From an uncultured Prevotella sp. (lineage in GTDB: Bacteria; Bacteroidota; Bacteroidia; Bacteroidales; Bacteroidaceae): a DNA stretch of 13,395 bases. The stretch is from assembly GCA_937874345.1 (NCBI GenBank), contig CALNBT010000262.1:1-13395 (forward strand), written 5' to 3'. The position numbers and the translations under genes are program-made. The notes beneath the pieces were generated by a model. It ran no database searches. It was not told the DNA's origin and saw only the letters and a list, made by a program, of their open reading frames with translations. Numbering within the stretch: position 1 is the first letter of the stretch; every line of letters starts with the position of its first letter. This document shows, piece by piece, positions 6,879 to 13,395 of this stretch.

Positions 6879-6918
6879 GGAATGGGGGGCTTCGCAGAAA
6901 GTTCCTCATTTTCTTTTT
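6879..6918 (+). promoter_or_regulatory. possible attenuator hairpin in the rimP leader
   Basis: AATGGGGGG (6881-6889) can pair with TTCCTCATT (6902-6910). The stem has 9 pairs, three of them G-U, and 12 nt between the arms. The 3' arm runs straight into TTTTCTTTTT (6909-6918), which resembles an intrinsic terminator. It sits between the promoter and the rimP ATG. Since nusA, a termination factor, is in this operon, feedback by attenuation is plausible but unproven. Confidence 0.35.
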
Positions 6919-6951
6919 GAATATAGGATACATCGTTCTAATTAAATACGT

Positions 6952-7419
6952 ATGATAGATAAAAGTGTCGTAAAAGAGCTGGTTAAGGAATGGCTACAAG
7001 ACAAGGATTATTTCTTGGTAGATGTCGAGATAAGCAAAGATAACAAGATCATTGTTGAAATTGACCATGCCGAAGGAGTCTGGATTGAAGACTGCGTCGA
7101 GTTGAGCCGTTTCATTGAAGACCATCTGAGCAGAGATGAAGAAGATTTTGAACTGGAAGTTGGATCAGCCGGACTTGGTCAACCTTTTAAGGTTCCACAG
7201 CAATACGTCAATTTTATCGGCAAAGAGGTTGAAGTGCTCGATGGTGATGGAAAAAAATATAAAGGTATTTTGAAATCTGTCGATGGAAATCAATTTGTGG
7301 TTTCTGTACAGAAGAGAGTTAAGGCGACAGATAAGAAACGTCCAGAACTCACGACTGTAGACCAAACCTTCCAGATGGATCAGGTGAAGCATACCAAATA
7401 TCTGATCAGCTTCAAATAA
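6952..7419 (+). CDS. rimP: ribosome maturation factor RimP
   Basis: RimP binds the free 30S subunit and is needed for its late maturation in the cytoplasm. The 155-residue length fits the family. The N-terminal alpha/beta domain (about 1-80) ends in the hallmark LEVGSAGLGQPFK (68-80), corresponding to the usual LEVSSPGLDRPL. The C-terminal SH3-like barrel (about 81-155) begins YVNFIGKEVEVLDGDGKKYKGILKSVDG. The Ser-Pro of the hallmark is replaced by Ser-Ala, which is acceptable variation. It is the first gene of the rimP-nusA-infB operon, and nusA starts 44 nt after its stop. The ATG at 6952 follows an AT-rich stretch without a Shine-Dalgarno sequence, as is normal in Bacteroidetes. Confidence 0.95.
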   Translation: MIDKSVVKELVKEWLQDKDYFLVDVEISKDNKIIVEIDHAEGVWIEDCVELSRFIEDHLSRDEEDFELEVGSAGLGQPFKVPQQYVNFIGKEVEVLDGDGKKYKGILKSVDGNQFVVSVQKRVKATDKKRPELTTVDQTFQMDQVKHTKYLISFK

Positions 7420-7463
7420 AGCCGATGTCGGTAAATACGTAACTAATAATACAAAATAACATA

Positions 7464-8729
7464 ATGGCAACTAGAAAAAGTGAAGAAGAATCCGTCAGCA
7501 TGATTGATACTTTTCGTGAATTCAAGGACACGAAGAATATCGACCGTACTACATTGGTAAGTGTGCTGGAAGAAAGTTTCAGAAATGTACTTGCCAAACT
7601 TTATGGTAGCGATGAGAATTTTGACGTTATTGTAAACCCTGACAAAGGTGACTTCGAAATTTATCGTAACCGTATTGTCGTGGCAGATGGAGAAGTGGCA
7701 GATGAAAATAAGGAAATAGCCCTGAAAGAAGCAATCGCTATTCAACCCGACTATGAAGTGGGTGAAGAAGTTTCTGAACCGATCAACTTTGCCAAGTTTG
7801 GTCGTCGTGCCATCCTGAACCTTCGCCAGACGCTGGCTTCCAAGATCTTGGAGCTCGAACATGACTCTCTCTATAGCAAATACAAGGACCGTGTTGGTCA
7901 GATCATCTCTGGAGAAGTGTACCAGATTTGGAAGCGTGAGGTGCTGGTGATCGATGATGAGAACAATGAACTGATCTTGCCAAAGACAGAACAGATTCCA
8001 GCTGATCAATATCGAAAGGGCGAAACCATTCGTGCCGTGATCCTAAGAGTTGACAACGAGAACAATAATCCCAAGATAATCCTATCACGTACTAGTCCAG
8101 TATTCCTCGAACGTTTGCTTGAAGCAGAGGTTCCTGAGATCAACGATGGATTGATTTCCATAAAAAAGATAGCCCGGATGCCTGGCGAACGCGCAAAGGT
8201 AGCAGTAGAGAGCTACGATGAACGCATTGATCCTGTTGGAGCATGCGTGGGTGTCAAGGGTAGTCGTGTACATGGAATCGTACGTGAACTATGCAACGAG
8301 AATATTGATGTTATTAATTATACATCAAACATCAAGCTGTTTATTCAGCGTTCATTGAGTCCTGCTCATATCAGCAGCATTAATCTGGATGAGGAAAATA
8401 GCAAGGCAGAGGTTTATCTGCAACCTGAAGAGGTTAGTCTGGCTATCGGACGAGGAGGCTTGAACATCAAGCTGGCTTCAATGTTGACAGAATATACGAT
8501 AGATGTATTCAGGGAAATTGCCGATGCTGATGCAGATGAGGATATTTACTTGGATGAGTTTGACGACGAAATCGACCAGTGGGTTATCGATGCTATCAAG
8601 GCTATCGGATTGGATACTGCAAAACAAGTGTTGAACGCACCACGAGAAATGCTGATCGAAAAGGCCGACTTAGAGGAAGAGACAGTAGATCATTTGCTAA
8701 ATGTCCTAAAAGCTGAATTTGAGCAGTAA
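7464..8729 (+). CDS. nusA: transcription termination/antitermination factor NusA
   Basis: NusA binds RNA polymerase and nascent RNA, modulating pausing, termination and antitermination. The 421-residue protein shows, in order, the N-terminal polymerase-binding domain (about 11-140, from SMIDTFREF), the S1 domain (about 143-212, VGQIISGEVYQIWKREVLV...), KH1 (GACVGVKGSRV at 259-269) and KH2 (SLAIGRGGLNIKLA at 325-338). An acidic stretch (DADADEDIYLDEFDDE, 354-369) follows, then a single helix-hairpin-helix-like tail (about 370-421). It lacks the second acidic repeat found in the roughly 495-residue E. coli protein, as is usual outside proteobacteria. The ATG at 7464 sits in an A-rich context. 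It is the second gene of the operon, with a 97-nt spacer to infB. Confidence 0.97.
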   Translation: MATRKSEEESVSMIDTFREFKDTKNIDRTTLVSVLEESFRNVLAKLYGSDENFDVIVNPDKGDFEIYRNRIVVADGEVADENKEIALKEAIAIQPDYEVGEEVSEPINFAKFGRRAILNLRQTLASKILELEHDSLYSKYKDRVGQIISGEVYQIWKREVLVIDDENNELILPKTEQIPADQYRKGETIRAVILRVDNENNNPKIILSRTSPVFLERLLEAEVPEINDGLISIKKIARMPGERAKVAVESYDERIDPVGACVGVKGSRVHGIVRELCNENIDVINYTSNIKLFIQRSLSPAHISSINLDEENSKAEVYLQPEEVSLAIGRGGLNIKLASMLTEYTIDVFREIADADADEDIYLDEFDDEIDQWVIDAIKAIGLDTAKQVLNAPREMLIEKADLEEETVDHLLNVLKAEFEQ

Positions 8730-8826
8730 CGGTGGTATTCATTTCGTTTTAGTGACGATTTGATTTCAAAGCGGGAAATAAAGAGTTAGCATACTGCAGA
8801 AAAAAATAAGAGTTAAATAAATTTCA

Positions 8827-11694
8827 ATGAGCATCAGATTAAATATTGCATTACGTGAATTAAACATAGGACTTCAAACGGCAGTTGAATTCCTAGAAAA
8901 GAAAAGTGAGCTGGGGGAAGTGAAGCCTGAGCTTAACTTTAAGCTGAACGATGGCCAGTACAAAGCTCTCGTGGAGGCTTTTAAGCAAGACGCCGAGGTG
9001 CGGAATCAAGCAGAAAAGATCTTCCAAAAGAAACCAAAAGATAAAAAACATACGCCCGAACCTAAGACACCCAACACCGATACTGCGCTTGACAAACCTG
9101 CTCAGCAACAGTTCAAGCCATTGGGCAAAATAGATTTAAGTACGTTCGACAAAAAAGGCGTTGCTAAAGATCCTGGTGCTCAGAAAGTTGAAAAAAAATC
9201 GGAATTCAAACCGCGTCCCGTTGAGTCTACTGCTGCCGTCAGTGCTCAACCTCAAAGAAATCATTCTGAGATTGTGGTGAAAACGCCAAACGCAGCTCCT
9301 AAAACTGAGCCTGTTTTTAAACCAACACCCAAGGAAGTTGTCAAGCCTGCTGCTGTTCAACCTGTAAATAAGGTTATAGAAAAACCTGTTCATCAGGAAG
9401 CAAAGGCTCCACAAGCAGTAGAGCCAGTGGTTCAAACGAACACCGAGACGACCTCTGAATCAAAAGCAAATGACGAAATCTTCCAGACGAAGAGTGAAAT
9501 CATGATACAGAATACGCCGAAGGTGAATGTATTGGGAAAGATAGATCTCAGTACGATCAACCAGAGCACGCGACCAAAGAAGAAGTCAAAGGAAGAGCGT
9601 CGCAAGGAACGTGAAGATAAGACTACAGGCGAAAAGAAAAAGCGCGTTCGTATTCACAAGGAACGTGTTGATATCAATGCCGTTTCAAAGCAGGTAGGCC
9701 CAAGCAATAATGCGAATGCCAAGAATGTCAACAACAAGAAAAAGAAGATCACCAACAACCGGACTCGTACACAAAAACCACTTGAGGTTAACGAAGAAGA
9801 AGTTGCACGCCAGGTAAAAGAGACGTTGGCAAGACTTACTAGTAAGGGAACTCAAAACAAACGAGGAGCTAAATACCGTAAGGAAAAGCGTGATGCCGTT
9901 CAAGAACGTATCAGTGCTGCCGATAGAGCAGAAGGAAAAGATAGCAAGGTATTGAAGCTGACCGAGTTTGTTACTGTCAGCGAGTTGGCAACGATGATGA
10001 ATGTCGGTGTCAATGAACTTATCGGTACCTTGATGAGTGTAGGCATTATGGTATCTATCAACCAGCGGCTCGATGCAGAGACCATCAATTTGGTGGCAGA
10101 CGAATTTGGCTTCAATACTGAATACGTAAGTGCTGAAGTTCAGGAAGCAGTTGCTGAAGACTTGGACGACGAAAACGATTTACAGCCACGAGCTCCGATT
10201 GTTACCGTGATGGGACATGTCGACCACGGTAAGACTTCTTTGCTTGACTATATTCGAAATACGAACGTGATTGAAGGTGAGGCTGGTGGAATTACACAGC
10301 ACATCGGTGCCTATAACGTAACATTGGATAACGGGCGCAACATTACTTTCTTGGATACTCCTGGTCACGAGGCATTTACAGCCATGCGTGCTCGAGGTAC
10401 ACAAGTAACGGATATCGCTATAATCATTATTGCTGCAGATGACAGTGTGATGCCAACGACCAAAGAAGCCATTGCGCATGCGCAAGCAGCGAATGTTCCG
10501 ATGGTCTTCGCGATCAATAAAATCGACAAACCGGGAGCTAATCCGGACAAGATTCGTGAAGATCTTGCACAAATGAACCTTCTTGTTGAGGAATGGGGCG
10601 GTAAATACCAATGCCAGGAGATCAGCGCAAAGAAGGGTATTGGCGTAAAGGAGCTTTTGGAAAAGGTATTGCTCGAGGCAGACATGCTTGATCTGAAAGC
10701 AAATCCAAATCGTAGTGCTACAGGCAGTATCATTGAATCAAGTCTTGATAAAGGACGTGGTTATGTGTCTACTGTCTTGGTTAGTAACGGAACGTTGAGA
10801 GTTGGTGATCACATGATTGCCGGAACGAGCTGGGGACGTATCAAGGCCATGTTTAATGTTCGCAATCAGAGACTTGAACAAGCCCTGCCTTCAGAACCCG
10901 CTATCATCCTAGGTTTGAATGGCGCTCCTACTGCAGGAGACCAATTCCACGTGCTGGATTCAGAGCAAGAGGTGCATGAGATCGCTAATAAACGTTTACA
11001 GTTGCAGCGTGAACAAGGCTTGCGTACACAGAAACGTCTGACCTTAAGTGATATTTCTCACCGTATTGCCTTGGGTTCTTTCAAGGAACTCAATATTGTT
11101 GTCAAAGGTGATACCGATGGTAGTATCGAGGCATTAAGTGATTCGTTCATTAAGCTGTCTACCGAGAAGATCAATGTAAACGTCATTTATAAGGCAGTTG
11201 GTCAGATCAGTGAAAACGATGTGACTTTGGCAGATGCTTCAGATGCAATTATCGTTGGTTTCCAAGTTCGTCCTTCGGCTGCAGCACGTAAGCTGGCAGA
11301 GCAAGATGGTGTTGAAATCAACACTTACTCTGTTATTTACAATGCTATTGATGATGTGAAGGCAGCAATGGAAGGTATGCTTGATAAGATTACCAAGGAA
11401 GTTGTTACTGGTCAAGCAGAGGTTAGGCAGGTATACAAGATCTCTAAGGTTGGAACTGTTGCCGGTTCAATTGTGACAGAAGGCAAGCTTCACCGTTCAG
11501 ATAAAGCTCGTTTGGTACGTGATGGAATTGTCGTCCATACAGCCCCAATCAATGCATTGAAGCGATATAAGGATGATGTAAAGGAAGTTGCTACCGGCTT
11601 TGAATGTGGTATAAGCCTTGTCAATTTCAACGATATTTTGGAAGGTGATATTATTGAAACATTCACTGAAATAGAAGTTAAACAGACATTATAG
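8827..11694 (+). CDS. infB: translation initiation factor IF-2
   Basis: IF-2 is the GTPase that places initiator tRNA on the 30S subunit and promotes subunit joining. In this 955-residue protein a small N-terminal helical domain (about 1-55, MSIRLNIALRELNIGLQTAVEFL) is followed by a long low-complexity linker rich in Lys, Pro, Ala and Glu (about 60-375). The linker holds two copies of LGKIDLST (99-106 and 236-243) and a strongly basic RPKKKSKEERRKERE patch. The IF2_N-like helix pair (about 377-430) precedes the G domain: GHVDHGKT (463-470), GGITQHIGAY (487-496), DTPGH (510-514), NKID (564-567) and SAK (600-602). Beta-barrel domain II (about 630-720), domain III (about 740-850) and C-terminal domain IV (about 855-955) are complete. 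The ATG at 8827 is the only start that retains the N-terminal domain. Confidence 0.98.
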   Translation: MSIRLNIALRELNIGLQTAVEFLEKKSELGEVKPELNFKLNDGQYKALVEAFKQDAEVRNQAEKIFQKKPKDKKHTPEPKTPNTDTALDKPAQQQFKPLGKIDLSTFDKKGVAKDPGAQKVEKKSEFKPRPVESTAAVSAQPQRNHSEIVVKTPNAAPKTEPVFKPTPKEVVKPAAVQPVNKVIEKPVHQEAKAPQAVEPVVQTNTETTSESKANDEIFQTKSEIMIQNTPKVNVLGKIDLSTINQSTRPKKKSKEERRKEREDKTTGEKKKRVRIHKERVDINAVSKQVGPSNNANAKNVNNKKKKITNNRTRTQKPLEVNEEEVARQVKETLARLTSKGTQNKRGAKYRKEKRDAVQERISAADRAEGKDSKVLKLTEFVTVSELATMMNVGVNELIGTLMSVGIMVSINQRLDAETINLVADEFGFNTEYVSAEVQEAVAEDLDDENDLQPRAPIVTVMGHVDHGKTSLLDYIRNTNVIEGEAGGITQHIGAYNVTLDNGRNITFLDTPGHEAFTAMRARGTQVTDIAIIIIAADDSVMPTTKEAIAHAQAANVPMVFAINKIDKPGANPDKIREDLAQMNLLVEEWGGKYQCQEISAKKGIGVKELLEKVLLEADMLDLKANPNRSATGSIIESSLDKGRGYVSTVLVSNGTLRVGDHMIAGTSWGRIKAMFNVRNQRLEQALPSEPAIILGLNGAPTAGDQFHVLDSEQEVHEIANKRLQLQREQGLRTQKRLTLSDISHRIALGSFKELNIVVKGDTDGSIEALSDSFIKLSTEKINVNVIYKAVGQISENDVTLADASDAIIVGFQVRPSAAARKLAEQDGVEINTYSVIYNAIDDVKAAMEGMLDKITKEVVTGQAEVRQVYKISKVGTVAGSIVTEGKLHRSDKARLVRDGIVVHTAPINALKRYKDDVKEVATGFECGISLVNFNDILEGDIIETFTEIEVKQTL

Positions 11695-11857
11695 GAGAAG
11701 AAAGGAAAGAAGACTATGGCGAACGACATCGGTTTTGTTCCGGAATGCCTACCCGTCCCTTTATTCTGTCAATTCATCTTGAGTTGCAATAACGATATGA
11801 ATGGACCGATATCTTCTTATACTGAGTCTTCTTCTGGTAAGTCTGATAACCATAACA

Positions 11858-11890
11858 TTTGTGACCATGTTTTACATGGCATATCATTTG
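11858..11890 (+). promoter_or_regulatory. possible sufB promoter with a dyad in its spacer
   Basis: TTTG at 11858-11861 is followed 20 nt later by TATCATTTG at 11882-11890. This is the -7 consensus TAnnTTTG with one extra base, so the match is imperfect. The spacer contains CCATGT/ACATGG (11865-11870 and 11874-11879, 3-nt loop), placed where an operator would block polymerase. If used, transcription would begin near 11897 and leave a leader of about 48 nt, almost filled by the hairpin at 11903-11935. Confidence 0.3.
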
Positions 11891-11902
11891 TAGTCTAAAT
11901 AT

Positions 11903-11935
11903 GTAGGGGCGTCCATTTTGATGGATTGTCCCTAC
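11903..11935 (+). repeat. REP-like palindromic hairpin just before sufB
   Basis: GTAGGGGC (11903-11910) pairs with GTCCCTAC (11928-11935) over 8 bp with one G-U. Inside, TCCAT (11912-11916) pairs with ATGGA (11921-11925) around a TTTG loop. The two stems are joined by a small asymmetric internal loop. It ends 9 nt before the sufB ATG. The GTAGGGGC opening resembles dispersed palindromic repeats seen between genes in Bacteroidetes genomes, but only one copy is in this window, so its repeat status is inferred. It may instead be a transcript hairpin controlling sufB translation, or part of the infB transcript end. Confidence 0.55.
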
Positions 11936-11944
11936 TATCACATT

Positions 11945-13395
11945 ATGAAAGAAGTCAACAATACAAATAATGAGTTTGTCAAGAAGATAGCCGAACAAAA
12001 GTACGCTTACGGATTTACGACAGACGTTCATACCGAGATTATCGAAAAGGGATTGAACGAAGATATCATTCGTTTGATTTCAAGCAAGAAACAAGAACCA
12101 GAATGGTTACTCGAATTTCGGTTGAAATCGTTTAGACAATGGCTGACGATGACGCAACCCACTTGGGCTCATGTTCATTTGCCAGAAATAGATTATCAAG
12201 GGATTTCATATTATGCCGATCCATTGGCAAAGAAACCGCTCAATAAGGAGATTGATCCCGAGTTGGAGAAAACCTTTGACAAGCTAGGTATTCCATTGGA
12301 GGAACGCCTCGCACTCAGTGGTACTGCCGTCGATGCAGTCATGGATTCTGTTTCGGTTAAAACAACCTTTAAGGAAAAGTTAGCCGAAAAAGGCATCATT
12401 TTCTGTTCCATCAGCGAAGCCGTAAAACTGCATCCAGATTTGGTTCGTCAGTATTTGGGGACAGTAGTACCCTATAATGATAACTTTTTTGCAACGCTTA
12501 ACAGTGCGGTCTTTAGTGATGGTTCATTCGTTTATATCCCGAAAGGTGTGCGCTGTCCGATGGAACTGAGTTCATATTTCCGCATCAACGCTCGTAATAC
12601 AGGACAGTTTGAACGTACATTGATTATTGCAGATGACGATGCCTATGTGAGTTACCTGGAAGGATGTACAGCCCCTATGCGCGACGAGAATCAACTGCAT
12701 GCTGCCATCGTTGAAATTATTGTTCACGATCGTGCAGAAGTGAAATATTCAACTGTTCAAAACTGGTATCCTGGTGATGAACATGGAAAAGGCGGCGTCT
12801 TGAATCTTGTAACGAAACGCGGTGATTTGCGTGGTGAAAGTTCTAAACTTTCTTGGACACAGGTAGAGACAGGAAGCGCCATTACCTGGAAATATCCATC
12901 TTGTATCCTTCGTGGAGACAACTCACAGGCCGAATTTTACTCTGTTGCTGTGACCAATAATTATCAAGAGGCTGATACCGGTACCAAGATGATTCATATG
13001 GGAAAGAATACCAAAAGCACCATCATCTCCAAAGGTATCAGTGCCGGGCACAGTCAAAACTCATACCGTGGGTTGGTAAGAGCTACAGCTAAAGCCGACA
13101 ATGCCCGCAATTATAGTTCGTGCGACAGTCTGTTGTTAGGCAGCGATTGCGGGGCCCATACATTTCCTTATTTGGATATTCACAACGATACTGCTATCGT
13201 TGAACACGAAGCTACCACTAGCAAGATTAACGAAGACCAGCTCTTCTACTGTAACCAGCGTGGAATCCCAACCGAAGCTGCAGTGGGATTGATTGTCAAT
13301 GGCTATGCCAAAGAGGTTTTGAACAAGCTTCCGATGGAGTTTGCCGTGGAGGCCCAGAAGCTTCTTTCGGTTTCTTTGGAAGGAACTGTTGGATA
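11945..13395 (+). CDS. sufB: Fe-S cluster assembly scaffold protein SufB (runs to window edge)
   Basis: SufB is the core scaffold of the SufBCD complex, on which Fe-S clusters are built in the cytoplasm. Translation from the ATG at 11945 gives 483 codons ending LEGTVG. The last two bases of the window are ta, so a stop codon is probably completed one base beyond the edge and the protein is essentially full length for the family. The core beta-helix carries SYLEGCTAP (236-244) and KLSWTQVETGSAITWKYPSC (301-320). NYSSCDSLLLGSDCGAHTFPY (389-409) contains Cys393, the counterpart of E. coli Cys405, and EHEATTSKI (420-428) has His421/Glu422, matching His433/Glu434. The N-terminus (EFVKKIAEQKYAYGFTTDV) is the usual SufB start. 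sufC and sufD would be expected next. It starts 250 nt after infB, behind its own possible promoter and hairpin. Confidence 0.96.
   Translation, partial: MKEVNNTNNEFVKKIAEQKYAYGFTTDVHTEIIEKGLNEDIIRLISSKKQEPEWLLEFRLKSFRQWLTMTQPTWAHVHLPEIDYQGISYYADPLAKKPLNKEIDPELEKTFDKLGIPLEERLALSGTAVDAVMDSVSVKTTFKEKLAEKGIIFCSISEAVKLHPDLVRQYLGTVVPYNDNFFATLNSAVFSDGSFVYIPKGVRCPMELSSYFRINARNTGQFERTLIIADDDAYVSYLEGCTAPMRDENQLHAAIVEIIVHDRAEVKYSTVQNWYPGDEHGKGGVLNLVTKRGDLRGESSKLSWTQVETGSAITWKYPSCILRGDNSQAEFYSVAVTNNYQEADTGTKMIHMGKNTKSTIISKGISAGHSQNSYRGLVRATAKADNARNYSSCDSLLLGSDCGAHTFPYLDIHNDTAIVEHEATTSKINEDQLFYCNQRGIPTEAAVGLIVNGYAKEVLNKLPMEFAVEAQKLLSVSLEGTVG

Noticed and set aside
7420..7463. Short dyad CCGATGTCGG between rimP and nusA as a terminator
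   Set aside because: The stem is only 4 bp with a 2-nt loop and no T tract follows.
7443..8009. A 188-codon open frame on the minus strand
   Set aside because: It is antisense to the conserved N-terminal and S1 parts of nusA.
8730..8826. Possible separate promoter or terminator between nusA and infB
   Set aside because: No TAnnTTTG box or stable hairpin was found in the 97-nt spacer; infB is more likely read from the rimP promoter.
11716..11898. A 60-codon frame after infB with an AG-rich stretch upstream, encoding a Cys- and Ser-containing peptide
   Set aside because: It matches no known family, has no domain-like pattern, and overlaps the possible sufB promoter and dyad. It most likely opens by chance.

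Overview
The window looks like a chromosomal segment of a Bacteroidales bacterium, possibly Prevotella-like, though the genus is uncertain. Three things point that way: the gene run rimP-nusA-infB-sufB, -33/-7 promoter boxes of the Bacteroidetes type (TTTG, about 20 nt, TAnnTTTG), and starts with little or no Shine-Dalgarno sequence. All recognised genes lie on the + strand. No tRNA, rRNA, CRISPR array, transposase or integrase was seen.

Positions 492-5659 hold a compact accessory operon of five genes: a Tat-signal Gfo/Idh/MocA oxidoreductase, a 79-residue two-helix membrane protein overlapping it by 4 bp, a second Tat-signal Gfo/Idh/MocA oxidoreductase, a secreted protein with two DUF1080 (3-keto-disaccharide hydrolase family) domains, and a divergent ApbE-type FAD:protein FMN transferase. 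The ApbE-like frame opens directly after the preceding stop, in the same reading frame. The inferred job is oxidation of a glycoside to a keto-sugar and its cleavage outside the cytoplasm. The substrate, the direction of each redox step and the flavin acceptor cannot be read from the sequence. The operon is preceded by 491 bp of AT-rich DNA without a recognisable gene.

Positions 5660-6197 are non-coding. They hold several dyads, and near the end a -7 box followed about 45 nt later by a terminator-like hairpin with seven T's. This could be an attenuator for the following gene or a small RNA unit. A GNAT acetyltransferase gene follows (6198-6704).

Positions 6836-11694 are the conserved translation/transcription operon: a near-perfect promoter, a leader with an attenuator-like hairpin, then rimP (30S maturation), nusA (elongation/termination factor) and infB (initiation factor 2). 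A 250-bp gap follows, with a possible promoter, a dyad in the promoter spacer, and a GTAGGGGC...GTCCCTAC hairpin ending 9 nt before the next start. sufB (Fe-S cluster scaffold) then runs to the window edge. The window stops after the first two bases (ta) of what is probably its stop codon.

The housekeeping half is ordinary in content. The parts most worth a second look are the Tat/DUF1080/ApbE operon and the untranslated leaders before the GNAT gene, rimP and sufB.
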